A DNA stretch of 38,009 bases from an uncultured Olsenella sp. (GTDB lineage Bacteria; Actinomycetota; Coriobacteriia; Coriobacteriales; Atopobiaceae): assembly GCA_949290055.1 (NCBI GenBank), contig CASEQJ010000002.1, forward strand, positions 1 to 38,009, given 5' to 3'. Shown in pieces: positions 23,816-33,041 of this stretch. The notes under the pieces are model-generated. The model did no database searches, was not told the origin of the DNA, and was given only the letters and a program-made list of their open reading frames with translations. Numbering within the stretch: the stretch's first letter is position 1; each line of letters starts with the position of its first letter. The position numbers and the translations under genes were made by a program.

Positions 23816-23991
23816 GGTCCTTCTCGATACTGGCTCACTGCGGTTTGTGTCGGTCTGCTTTCGGGCTCTCGCCGTCCGGCCTGCCCGTAGTACAATCACC
23901 CCCGCTGTGGCGTGCGCCGTCTACGTGCGCCGCGGCCATCCGGTAGGCGCCGCCCGTACGGCACGGGGCGGCAGGACGAGAAAGGCATCAC

Positions 23992-25761
23992 ATGGACTCC
24001 CACACCATGCACACCCACACCTGCGGCGAGCTGCGCCGCGAGCACATTGGCCAGACGGTCACGCTGACCGGCTGGGTCTGGCACCGCCGCGACCACGGCG
24101 GCCTGATCTTCGTCGACCTGCGCGACCGCGACGGCGTGACGCAGGTCTCCTTCGACCCCGAGCACTCCGGCGGCGAGGCGTTCCACGCGGCCGAGACCAT
24201 TCGCTCCGAGTGGCCGATCAAGGTCACCGGCGTCGTCCGCGAGCGTCCCGAGGGCATGGACAACCCCAAGCTCGCGACCGGCGAGATCGAGGTCCTGATC
24301 GACCAGATCGAGGTCCTCAACTCCTCCAAGACGCCGCCCTTCCAGATCGAGGATCACGTGGACACCTCCGAGGACGTCCGCCTGCGCTACCGCTACCTGG
24401 ACCTCCGTCGTCCGCGCATGACGGCCAACCTCAAAATGCGCTCCGACTTCACCTTCGCGCTGCGCCAGGCGCTGCACGACCGCGAGTTCATGGAGGTGGA
24501 GACGCCGGCGCTCTTCAAGTCCACGCCCGAGGGCGCCCGCGACTTCCTCGTGCCGTCCCGCACCCAGCCCGGCCACCTCTACGCGCTGCCGCAGTCCCCG
24601 CAGCTCCTGAAGCAGCTCCTCATGGTCGGCGGCGTTGAGCGCTACTACCAGGTTGCCAAGTGCTTCCGCGACGAGGACCTGCGCGCCGACCGCCAGCCCG
24701 AGTTCACGCAGGTGGACATTGAGATGAGCTTCGTCGAGCAGGACGACGTCATGGGCGCGCTCGAGGACGTGCTGGCAGACGCCTTCGCCAAGATGGGCGT
24801 TGACATGCCCACGCCGCTGCGCCGCCTGGACTACTGGGACGCCATGGACACCTTCGGCTCCGACAAGCCGGACACCCGCTTTGGCATGGAGCTCCACGAC
24901 GTGACCTCGATCTTCCAGGCCTCCAAGTTCAAGCTCTTCGCGAGCGCCGCGGCGACCGACGGCCAGTACGTCAAGGCGATCAACGCCAAGGGCGCCGGCG
25001 CCTGGCCGCGCGCGCAGATCGACAAGCTGGCGAACGTCGCCGCCGAGTTTGGCGCCAAGGGCCTCGCGTGGATCGCGTTCCGCGAGGACGGCTCCGTGAA
25101 CAGCCCGATCGTCAAGTTCTTCTCCGACGAGGAGATGGAGGCGCTCAAGGCCGAGATGGGCGTCGAGCTGGGCGACCTCGTCATGTTTGCCGTCGCCGAT
25201 CGCAAGACCTCCGACGAGATCCTGGGCGGCATGCGCCTGCACATGGCAAACGCGCTGAACGTGCCGCGGGAGGGCCACGACTTCCTCTGGGTGGTCAACT
25301 TCCCGCTCTTCCACTGGGACGACGAGACCAAGCGCTACGAGGCCGAGCACCAGCCCTTCACCCTGCCCACCGAGCTCGACGTGGAGAAGATCAAGGCCGA
25401 CCCGCTGGCCATTGGCTCCGCCACCTACGACTTTGTCATGGACGGCTGCGAGGCGGGCGGCGGCGGCATGCGTATCCACAACTCCCAAATGCAGCTCGAC
25501 ATGCTCGAGCTCATGGGCTTCACGGTGGAGCGCGCCCGCGAGCAGTTTGGCTTCCTCATGGACGCCCTCGAGTACGGCGCGCCCCCCATGGGCGGCTTCG
25601 CGCTCGGCCTCGACCGCGTGTGCATGCTGCTGGCGGGGGAGGATTCGATTCGCGACGTCATGGCGTTCCCCAAGACGTCCTCCGGCAGCGACCTCATGTC
25701 CGAGGCGCCGAGCGAGGTCTCCTCGAAGCAGCTCAAGGAGGTCGGCCTGCGCCTTCTGTAA
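23992..25761 (+). CDS. aspS: Aspartyl-tRNA synthetase
   Basis: A 589-residue bacterial-type class II synthetase. The N-terminal OB-fold anticodon domain (GWVWHRRDHGGLIFVDLRDR) is followed by class II motif 1 (FMEVETPAL), motif 2 (FRDEDLRADRQPEFTQVDIE), the bacterial GAD insertion (about 290-410) and motif 3 (GGFALGLDRVCMLL). It charges tRNA-Asp; whether it also charges tRNA-Asn cannot be read safely. TACAAT at 23891 is a plausible -10 box; no T-box leader is visible. The last codons (CTT CTG TAA) lie within the start of the 25757 palindrome, which supplies the stop codon. A terminator follows at 25800. Confidence 0.97.
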   Translation: MDSHTMHTHTCGELRREHIGQTVTLTGWVWHRRDHGGLIFVDLRDRDGVTQVSFDPEHSGGEAFHAAETIRSEWPIKVTGVVRERPEGMDNPKLATGEIEVLIDQIEVLNSSKTPPFQIEDHVDTSEDVRLRYRYLDLRRPRMTANLKMRSDFTFALRQALHDREFMEVETPALFKSTPEGARDFLVPSRTQPGHLYALPQSPQLLKQLLMVGGVERYYQVAKCFRDEDLRADRQPEFTQVDIEMSFVEQDDVMGALEDVLADAFAKMGVDMPTPLRRLDYWDAMDTFGSDKPDTRFGMELHDVTSIFQASKFKLFASAAATDGQYVKAINAKGAGAWPRAQIDKLANVAAEFGAKGLAWIAFREDGSVNSPIVKFFSDEEMEALKAEMGVELGDLVMFAVADRKTSDEILGGMRLHMANALNVPREGHDFLWVVNFPLFHWDDETKRYEAEHQPFTLPTELDVEKIKADPLAIGSATYDFVMDGCEAGGGGMRIHNSQMQLDMLELMGFTVERAREQFGFLMDALEYGAPPMGGFALGLDRVCMLLAGEDSIRDVMAFPKTSSGSDLMSEAPSEVSSKQLKEVGLRLL

Positions 25762-25785
25762 ATTGGGGACAGTCCCCAATTTACA
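25757..25785. repeat. GGGGACAGTCCCC palindrome, copy 2
   Basis: TGTAAATTGGGGAC and its exact complement flank one A. It is identical to the inner 29 bp of the copy at 11191. Here the left arm overlaps the aspS 3' end and contributes its TAA stop. Confidence 0.85.
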
Positions 25786-25799
25786 CATAAGTTTGATAT

Positions 25800-25842
25800 G
25801 GGCCCGTCTCCGCGTGATCGCGGCGGCGGGTCCGTTCTTCTC
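25800..25842 (+). terminator. aspS terminator
   Basis: A 15-bp GC-rich stem (GGGCCCGTCTCCGCG with CGCGGCGGCGGGTCC; two wobbles and one mismatch) and a TGAT loop are followed by GTTCTTCTC. The T-rich tail is itself the recurrent CGTTCTTCTCG motif. Confidence 0.65.
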
Positions 25843-25874
25843 GGCTGTCCTTGGGTGCTGTGCTGAATGGTATG

Positions 25875-25918
25875 AAAGTGCCAAATATCCGTCCGTCAGA
25901 GGCAGTTTTTGGCACTTT
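25875..25918. repeat. 11-bp inverted repeat AAAGTGCCAAA
   Basis: AAAGTGCCAAA and its exact complement are 22 bp apart in the gap between aspS and the aquaporin fragment. It may be a regulator site or a remnant. The rest of this 250-bp gap shows only the aspS terminator. Confidence 0.5.
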
Positions 25919-26012
25919 GACACCAACGAGTGCCGCTCGCTTGGCGGCCACGCAATAGCGGCGCCCGCCGGGAGTGGCGAGCGCCGCAAGGTGGGGCATA
26001 TGCCGAGAAGAA

Positions 26013-26400
26013 CTACTTCTCGGAGCCGTAGAAGCTCTTGAAGCCCTTGAATATGACCGCGGCGAGGGCGGCACCGGCGAGCGGGGCAAAGATAAAGACC
26101 CAGACCTGCTCGAGGGCGACGGTGTTGCCGGTCGCGGCCATGGCGAGTGCGGGGCCAAAGCTGCGCGCGGGGTTCACGGAGGTGCCGGTCAGGGGAATGC
26201 CCATTATGTGCACGAAGGTGAGGCAGAGGCCGATCACGAGGCCGCCGAAGTGGCTGGTCTTGCCGTCGGCGGTCACGCCGAGGATCGTGAGCACGAAGAC
26301 GCAGGTGAGTATGACCTCGACCACGACGGCGCCCGTCAGGGTGATGCCGGTCGAGGACGCGGCGCCGAAGCCGTTGCATCCGAGGCCGGTCTCGGTAACA
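26013..26400 (-). pseudogene. Aquaporin Z C-terminal half, 5' part lost
   Basis: Reading from about 26400 the minus strand encodes the second half of an AqpZ-type water channel: a helix (TGAVVVEVILTCVFVLTILG), FGGLVIGLCLTFVHIM, the second pore signature SVNPARSFGPAL, and the last helix ending FKGFKSFYGSEK. The first NPA motif and about 110-120 N-terminal residues are missing. Upstream of about 26395 the frame reads the complement of a sensor-domain coding region, so the junction is abrupt. An in-frame ATG at 26465 exists but lies in that foreign sequence. Half an aquaporin cannot form a pore. Confidence 0.82.
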
Positions 26401-28692
26401 TCCAGATCGGCCAGGACGGCTACGTCTTCGCCCTCTCCGCTCAGACCTACGTGATCGAGTACCACCCCGACGAGGCCCTAGTGGGCGCCGACGCCCTGGA
26501 CGCCGGCATCGACGTCGAGACGCTCGAGGACGGCTACGCGGGCTGGATGACGCTCGACGGCGCCCGGATCTACGCCCGCGTGTGCCTGATCGGCGACACC
26601 TACTACGTCGAGGCCGTTCCCGCCGCCGACATGAACGCCTCGGGCGACCTCACCGTGGGCGTGATTCTGTTCGTCTACGCGGTGGTCGCCGCGTCGGTGG
26701 CGCTCTACGGCGTCTTCGTGCTGCGCGACGAAGAGCGTGCGCGCGGCCGAGAAGGGCGAGGCGGCCCAGGCGGGGGAGAGGCCCGAGAAGGGCGCCGGCC
26801 CGCTAGCCGGCGGCTCGCGCGTCAACCGCCGCATCGCGAGCCGCGCGGCAGTCCTGTCGGCGGTGGGCCTTCTCGCCTTGGTGGTCATCTCGTTCTACAT
26901 GCAGACGCTCTTCGCGCTGTCGTCGCAGTCGCTGACGCTCACCGAGCGCGTCGAACAGGTTGCCGCCGACATCGAGCGCAGCCAGGAGCGCGCCGCCGAG
27001 CTGGAGGAGCAGTACAACGAGCGCTACCTCTCCAAGGCGCGCGTGGCGGCCTATGTGTTCGACCAGAACCCCGGGCTCGCCAACCGCGAGAGTCTCCAGC
27101 AGCTCGCGGACGCGCTGCAGGTCCAGTACCTGTTCACGTTCGATTCGGCCGGCACCATGACGGCGACCAACTCAAGCTTCACGAACTTCTCGCTCTCCGA
27201 GGACCCCGAGGACCAGTCCTACGAGTTCCGCAAGCTCCTGCAGGGCGTTGACTCCGTCGTGCAGCCCGCCGGCCCCGACGAGGTCTCCGGCGAGATGCGC
27301 CAGTACATCGGCGTGACCACGCACGACGAGACGGGAGCGGTGAACGGCTTCGTCCAGCTGAGCATCCGCCCGACGCGGCTCGAGGTCCTGCTCGAGAGCG
27401 TGCGGATCGATCACGTGCTCGACGGCGTCCACGTGGGCGCGGACGGCTTCGCCTTTGCCGTGAGCAAGGCCGACGGCACCATCGCCTACTACCCCGACGC
27501 CAACACCACTGGCAAGCTCGCCACCGACTGCGGCCTCACCGAGGCCCAGCTCAAGGATGGCTACAGCGACTACGTGACGATCGACGGTGAGACGCTCATC
27601 GCGGCCTCGGCCGAGACGGGCGACTACTACGTCTACGCCGCCGGCTCCGACGGCGCGCTCATGGCCGAGCGCGGCCCGCTCACGCTGGCGACCGCCGGCA
27701 TCGCCGCCGTGTGCCTTGCCGTGGTCTTCAAGGACGCCCTGTTCGAGCGCGGCTCGATCTTCGCCTACATCCTCGGCGGCAGCTGGGAGCACGGTCTCAA
27801 CATCTTCGCGATCACGGCGTCGATCATGTTTGCCTGCCTGATCGCCACCGTGGCCGAGATCGTCCAGCACGTCCTCATGCTCGTCGCCCGCGTCGTCGAG
27901 GCCCGCGGCGTGACCATGTGCCGCCTCGCGTCGAGCATTGTCAAGTATGCCTCCGTGATCGGCATGCTCTACTGGTGCCTCGCGCTTCTCGGCGTGGACA
28001 CGGCGACGCTTATGGCCTCGGCGGGCCTGCTCACCTTTGCGGTGTCGCTCGGCGCAAAGGACATCGTGACCGACATCATCTCGGGGCTGTTCATCATCTT
28101 CGAGGGCGAGTTCCGCGTGGGCGACATCATCCAGGTGGGCGGCCATCGCGGCACCGTGATGGAGATCGGCGTCCGCACCACCAAGATCAACGACGGCAAC
28201 GGCAACGTGCTCGTGCTGCGCAACTCGAGCATCTCCAACGTCGTCAACATGACCAAGGAGCACAGCTACGCCGCCGTCGAGGTGGGCATCGAGTACGGTG
28301 AGAGCCTCGAGCGCGTGGAGAGCATCCTCGCCAAGGAGCTCCCCAACATAAAGAAGCGCCTCCCTGCCATTGTGGAGGGCCCGTTCTACAAGGGCGTCAC
28401 CATGCTCGCGGACAACTCGGTCAACATAAAGATCGTGGCCGAGTGCGCCGAGAAGGACCGCCTGCCGCTGATCAACGACCTGAACAGAGAGATGAAGCTT
28501 CTGTTCGACCGCTACGACATCTCGATTCCGTTCCCGCAGGTCGTGGTCAACCAGCCGACCGTCTTCAAGAAGGCGACCTTTGCCGAGAAGCTGGCGGCCG
28601 ACAAGTTCAACGCGGAGCAGAAGGAGGCGATCCGGAGCATGGCCGACGAGGACGAGGACTTCGACGAGTCCAACGACTCCGAGCGCCACTAG
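26394..28692 (+). pseudogene. Cache-MscS mechanosensitive channel, 5' truncated and frameshifted
   Basis: Homology begins abruptly at about 26394 with a Cache-like half (IGQDGYVFALSAQ, YVEAVPAADM) and a membrane helix (LTVGVILFVYAVVAASVALY). Near 26735-26745 the frame shifts by net one base into AAEKGEAAQAGERPEKGAG. The second frame (GTG 26737 onwards) is intact to 28692: a membrane helix, a coiled segment, an extracellular Cache domain (residues ~45-285) whose end (VGADGFAFAVSKADGT, YYPDA) resembles the first fragment, several helices, then the MscS core (LLTFAVSLGAKDIVTDIISGL, VGDIIQVGGHRGTVMEIG) and cytoplasmic domain. The portion from 26737 could still make a 651-residue channel. Such proteins release solutes on hypo-osmotic shock; the Cache part suggests ligand control. 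Confidence 0.8.
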
Positions 28693-28715
28693 CCTCGCTG
28701 CCCGAATCGGCTCAC

Positions 28716-28755
28716 GGGTCCGTCGCCGCCTCTCTGCGGTGGCGGGCCCGTTCTT
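28716..28755 (+). terminator. Terminator-like hairpin after the MscS gene
   Basis: A 14-bp stem with three G-T wobbles (GGGTCCGTCGCCGC with GCGGTGGCGGGCCC) and a six-base loop is followed by GTTCTT. It is closely similar to the aspS terminator. Beyond it, four CTTCTCG copies lie within 59 bp (28769, 28784, 28804, 28821). Confidence 0.6.
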
Positions 28756-28852
28756 GCGGTGTGAGGTCCTTCTCGGCCCTGTCCTTCTCGCCCTCGCCGC
28801 GAGCTTCTCGGCCCCGTGTCCTTCTCGCCCTTGTCGCAGGCTCGCTTCACGG

Positions 28853-28968
28853 TTTTGGGCAACAAGTTTGATGCAGTGCCGAAAAACAGAGGCTTTTGCA
28901 TAAACAATGTTGCCCACAACCTGGGAGAGCGTGGCACCCCGGTCCCGCGACATAAATCCTTCGCCCCA
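28853..28968. repeat. 116-bp dispersed structured repeat, copy 1
   Basis: It aligns without gaps to 32796-32911 with about 16 mismatches (~86% identity). A 9-bp stem (TGGGCAACA with TGTTGCCCA) closes a ~43-base loop that can pair further (ATGC/GCAT, GCC/GGC). Differences cluster in the loop. This and the CTTCTCG cluster fill the 425-bp gap before the ABC exporter; TATAAC at 29084 is a possible -10 for that operon. Confidence 0.8.
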
Positions 28969-29117
28969 AAACAGCAGGATTCGTTTCGAAAACGTCCCTC
29001 GCGCAAGCACGCGCGCGATGAAAACCCACAACCTCAGATTTCGTGCCAGCACCGCCGCCCTGCGCGAGCCTCGCCCGTTGCGCTATAACGGTGTTGGCGA
29101 CGGCGAGGGGAGGCGAG

Positions 29118-30857
29118 ATGGACGGCGTGCGCCTCATAGCGCGGTTCCTGGGGCCTTATCGGCGGGACTTCCTGCTTGCCGTGCTGTGCGTGGCCGCCGA
29201 GACCTCGCTCGAGCTCTTCATCCCGATCCTCATGGCGCAGGTCGTGGACCAGGGCATCATGGCCGGCGACCTGCACGTGGTCCTCGTCAACGGCGCGCTC
29301 ATGCTCGTCTGCGCGGTGGTCGCGCTCTGCCTGGGCCTGGCCTACGCGCGCTTCTCGGCCCGCGCCGCCATGGGCCTGGGCGCCAACCTGCGCGCGGCGG
29401 AGTACGCGCACCTCCAGACCTTCTCCTTCGCCAACATCGACGACTTCGAGGGCTCCTCGCTCGTGACGCGCCTCACCACCGACGTCACCGTCGTGCAGAA
29501 CGCACTCGTCACGGGCACGCGTCCGCTCGTGCGCGGCCCCTCGGCGCTGGTGGCGGGCATCGTCTACGCCTTCGTGATGTCGCCGGAGCTCGCCGTGGTG
29601 TTCTGCGTGGTCGTGCCGCTGCTCGCGGTGGCCATGCTCTCCGTGGTCGCGCGCGTGGCGCCGCGCTATCGCGTGCTGCAGCGCGCCATGGATTGGCTGA
29701 ACGACGCCCTGCAGGAGGACCTCGCCGCCATCCGCGTGATCAAGGCCTACGTGCGCGAGGGCCACGTCGCCGAGCGCTTCGCCGCCGTGAACGAGCACCT
29801 GGCGGACACCGCCACGCGCACCTTCCGCACCGCGGTCCTGAACGTCCCGATCCTCCAGGGCGCCATGTACGCGACCAGCGTGGCCATCCTGCTCTTTGGC
29901 GGGCAGATGATCCTCGCCGGCACGCTTACCGTGGGCGCGTTCACGGGCTTCATGAGCTACGTCCTGCAGATCGTGAACTCGCTGATGATGATCTCAAACG
30001 TCTTCCTCATGCTCGCCCGCGCCGTGACCAGCGTGGAGCGCGTGCGCGAGGTGCTGGAGGAGGAGCCCACGCTCACCTCGCCGCCGGACGCGATTACGGA
30101 CGTGGCTGACGGCTCGGTCGTCTTCGATCACGTGTGCTTCAAGTACGCTCAGGACGCCGAGAAGGACGTGCTCTCGGACGTCTGCCTGGACGTTCCGGCC
30201 GGATCAACCGTGGGCGTGCTCGGCGGCACGGGCTCGGGCAAGACGACGCTCGTGCAGCTGGTGGCGCGGCTCTACGACGTGAGCGCGGGCGCGGTGCGCG
30301 TGGGCGGCCACGACGTGCGCGCCTACGACCTCGCGGCGCTGCGCGATGCCGTTGCGGTGGTGCTGCAGAAGAACGTGCTGTTCAGCGGCACGGTGCGAGA
30401 GAACCTGGCCTGGGGCGACGCGGACGCCACCGACGAGCAGCTGCTCGAGGCGTGCCGGCTTGCCCGCGCCGACGAGTTCCTGGAGCGCATAGGAGGGCTC
30501 GACGGCGTGCTCGGCCAGGGCGGCTCCGGCGTCTCGGGCGGCCAGCGCCAGCGCCTGTGCATCGCGCGCGCCCTGCTCAAGCACCCACGCGTGCTCATCC
30601 TGGACGACTCCACGAGCGCGGTCGACATGGCCACCGACGCCGCGATCCGCGAGAACCTGGCGAGCCTCGCTGACGTGACCAAGATCGTGATCGCGCAGCG
30701 CGTGGCGTCCGTCATGGACGCCGACAAGATCGTGGTGCTCGACGACGGGCGCGTCCACGCGTGCGGCACGCACGAGGAGCTTCTCGCCACCGACCCCATT
30801 TACCAGGAGATCTACGAGTCACAGGTGGGCTCGGGGATCAGCGGGGAGGTGGCGTAA
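29118..30857 (+). CDS. ABC exporter half-transporter 1 (degenerate ATP site)
   Basis: A 579-residue type IV (MsbA/LmrCD-like) half-transporter: six membrane helices in ~1-310, then the nucleotide-binding domain with Walker A GGTGSGKTTL, signature VSGGQRQRLCIARAL and Walker B LILDDSTSAVD. The catalytic Glu after Walker B is Asp and the H-loop His is Gln (VIAQRVASV), the pattern of the non-catalytic partner in heterodimeric exporters. ATG 29118 follows GAGGGGAGG. The partner gene starts one base after its stop. Likely substrates are drugs, lipids or peptides; unknown here. Confidence 0.93.
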   Translation: MDGVRLIARFLGPYRRDFLLAVLCVAAETSLELFIPILMAQVVDQGIMAGDLHVVLVNGALMLVCAVVALCLGLAYARFSARAAMGLGANLRAAEYAHLQTFSFANIDDFEGSSLVTRLTTDVTVVQNALVTGTRPLVRGPSALVAGIVYAFVMSPELAVVFCVVVPLLAVAMLSVVARVAPRYRVLQRAMDWLNDALQEDLAAIRVIKAYVREGHVAERFAAVNEHLADTATRTFRTAVLNVPILQGAMYATSVAILLFGGQMILAGTLTVGAFTGFMSYVLQIVNSLMMISNVFLMLARAVTSVERVREVLEEEPTLTSPPDAITDVADGSVVFDHVCFKYAQDAEKDVLSDVCLDVPAGSTVGVLGGTGSGKTTLVQLVARLYDVSAGAVRVGGHDVRAYDLAALRDAVAVVLQKNVLFSGTVRENLAWGDADATDEQLLEACRLARADEFLERIGGLDGVLGQGGSGVSGGQRQRLCIARALLKHPRVLILDDSTSAVDMATDAAIRENLASLADVTKIVIAQRVASVMDADKIVVLDDGRVHACGTHEELLATDPIYQEIYESQVGSGISGEVA

Positions 30858-30858
30858 G

Positions 30859-32697
30859 GTGCCCGCTCGTGGAAACGCCGCGCCGTCGCGGCCGCACGAC
30901 CTTCTCGCCACGCTGCGCGAGCTCCTGTCCTACATGAGCCACGCCCGCTGGCTCATGCTCGCGGTGGCCGTGCTCGTCACGCTGGCGGGACTTGCCAACC
31001 TGCTCGGCACGTACATGATCAAGCCCGTCGTGAACGCCGTGGGGGAGGGCGACCAGGCGGCGTTTGCCCGCGGCGTGGCGGTGGCCGCCGTGATCTACGT
31101 GATTGGAGTGGCGTCGGCCGCCGGCTACACGCAGCTCATGGTGCGCGCGGCGCAGCGCGTGGTCCTTGACGTCCGGCGCGACCTCTTCGCCCACATAGAG
31201 CGGCTGCCGCTCTCGTTCTTTGACCGGGCGCGCCACGGCGACGTGATGAGCTACTTCACCAACGACGTGGACACGGTCTCCGAGGCCCTCAACAACAGCT
31301 TCGCCAACCTCGTGCAGGCCGCGGTGCAGATCGTGGGGACGCTCGTGCTGCTTCTGGTGCTGGACTGGCGCCTCACGCTGGTCACGATCGCGTGCGACGC
31401 GGCGATCGCACTCTACGTGCGGTTCTCGGGCGGGCGCAGCAGCCGGTTCTTCTCGCGCCAGCAGGCCGAGCTCGGCGGGCTCGACGGCTACGTGGAGGAG
31501 ATGATCGCCGGGCAGAAGGTCGTGAAGGTCTTCAACCACGAGGACGCCAACCTCGCGCGCTTCGGGCGGCTCAACGAGCGCCTGCGCGCGGCGGGCACCA
31601 CGGCGCAGTCCTATGCGGCCACGATGGTGCCGGTGACGGTGTGCGTGGGCTACGTGAACTACGCGATCGTGTGCGTGCTGGGTGCGCTTCTTGCCGTGCG
31701 CGGGCTCACGGACGTGGGCTCGCTGGCGAGCTACCTGGTCTTTGTGCGGCAGGCGGCGGCGCCGCTCAACCAGTTCACGCAGCAGGGGAACTTCCTGCTC
31801 ACGGCGCTCGCGGGCGCGGAGCGGATCTTCTCGGTCATGCGCCTTGCGTCCGAGGTGGACGAGGGTGAGGTGCGCCTCGTGCACGCCGATGACGTGGAGG
31901 CCGCCCGTGCGGCCGCCGGTGCCGCGGGCTGGGCGTGGGAGATTTGCGGCGAGCACGTGCCGCTCCAGGGCGACGTGCGGTTCTACCACGTGGACTTTGG
32001 CTACGAGGAGGGGCAGACCGTGCTCGCGGACCTCTCGCTCTTTGCCAAGCCGGGCCAGAAGATCGCGTTCGTGGGCTCCACGGGCGCGGGCAAGACCACG
32101 ATCACCAACCTCATAAACCGCTTCTACGAGGTGCGCTCCGGCGTGATTACCTACGACGGCATCGACGTGCGCGACATAGAGAAGGCGTCCCTGCGCCGGT
32201 CGCTGGGCATCGTGCTGCAGGACACGCACCTCTTTGCGGGGACGATCGCGGACAACATCCGCTTTGGCAAGCTCGACGCCACCGACGAGGAGGTGCGCGC
32301 GGCGGCCCGGCTGGCCTGTGCGGACGGCTTCATATCGCGCCTGCCGCGCGGCTATGACACGCCCGTGGTGGCCGACGGCGCGAACCTCTCCCAGGGCCAG
32401 CGGCAGCTCCTCGCCATTGCGCGCGCCGCCGTGGCGGACCCGCCGGTGCTGATCCTCGACGAGGCCACCTCGAGCATAGACACGCGCACCGAGGCGCTCA
32501 TTCAGCGCGGCATGGACGCCCTCATGGCGGGGCGCACGGTCTTCGTGATCGCGCACCGGCTCTCCACCGTGCGCAACGCCGACGCCATCATGGTCCTGGA
32601 GCACGGCCGGATCGTGGAGCGGGGCACGCACGAGGAGCTGCTCGCCGCCCGGGGCGAGTACTGGCAGCTCTGGACCGGCGCCAAGGAGCTTGACTAG
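30859..32697 (+). CDS. ABC exporter half-transporter 2 (catalytic partner)
   Basis: A 612-residue half-transporter starting at GTG 30859. Six membrane helices lie in ~20-320. A ~40-residue insert (VDEGEVRLVHADDVEAARAA) separates them from the nucleotide-binding domain, a feature of the TM288/LmrD-like subunit. Walker A is GSTGAGKTT, Walker B LILDEATSSID with catalytic Glu, H-loop VIAHRLSTV. Its signature is LSQGQRQ rather than LSGGQ. So the heterodimer has one full ATP site (this Walker A/B/His with the partner's SGGQ) and one degenerate site. Intact. Confidence 0.94.
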   Translation: MPARGNAAPSRPHDLLATLRELLSYMSHARWLMLAVAVLVTLAGLANLLGTYMIKPVVNAVGEGDQAAFARGVAVAAVIYVIGVASAAGYTQLMVRAAQRVVLDVRRDLFAHIERLPLSFFDRARHGDVMSYFTNDVDTVSEALNNSFANLVQAAVQIVGTLVLLLVLDWRLTLVTIACDAAIALYVRFSGGRSSRFFSRQQAELGGLDGYVEEMIAGQKVVKVFNHEDANLARFGRLNERLRAAGTTAQSYAATMVPVTVCVGYVNYAIVCVLGALLAVRGLTDVGSLASYLVFVRQAAAPLNQFTQQGNFLLTALAGAERIFSVMRLASEVDEGEVRLVHADDVEAARAAAGAAGWAWEICGEHVPLQGDVRFYHVDFGYEEGQTVLADLSLFAKPGQKIAFVGSTGAGKTTITNLINRFYEVRSGVITYDGIDVRDIEKASLRRSLGIVLQDTHLFAGTIADNIRFGKLDATDEEVRAAARLACADGFISRLPRGYDTPVVADGANLSQGQRQLLAIARAAVADPPVLILDEATSSIDTRTEALIQRGMDALMAGRTVFVIAHRLSTVRNADAIMVLEHGRIVERGTHEELLAARGEYWQLWTGAKELD

Positions 32698-32795
32698 CCG
32701 CGGGCGCGCGACGCCGCGTCCGTGCGCCTGTCTGCCCCCCCTCCCCCGTCCGTCCGCCCCTGCCCACCGGCCTCCCAGCTCGTCCGCCCCCCATG

Positions 32796-32911
32796 TTTTG
32801 GGCAACAAGTTTGATGCCTTGCCGAGAATCGGGGGCTTTTGCATAAGCAATGTTGCCCACAACAGGGGAGAGCGCGGCGTCCCGGTCCCGTGACATAAAG
32901 TCTTTGCCCCA
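32796..32911. repeat. 116-bp dispersed structured repeat, copy 2
   Basis: Partner of 28853-28968 in the same orientation, keeping the TTGGGCAACAAGTTTGATGC start, the GCTTTTGCATAA block, the closing stem and the CCCGGTCCCG block. It occupies the 344-bp gap between the ABC exporter and the flavin reductase gene. The remainder of the gap is a C-rich run and a possible -10 (TAGAAT, 33009); no gene is seen. Confidence 0.8.
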
Positions 32912-33041
32912 CAACCCAGAGGTTCTTCTCGGATTCAGGCACTTGGCGAGCACGGAAGGCCCAAAAGTTCAAAACCATGCTTTTGCTGGCGCACGCGGTC
33001 GGGAAAGGTAGAATCGGGCAAGCAGACGCGAATGGAGGCAC

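Noticed and set aside
23896..26379. Long minus-strand open frame opposite aspS
   Set aside because: Antisense to a clear aspS; no recognisable domain.
27172..29052. Minus-strand frame covering the repeat and the MscS gene
   Set aside because: Antisense to the MscS core; only the repeat portion is shared with the second copy, and that is mentioned as an alternative reading of the repeat.
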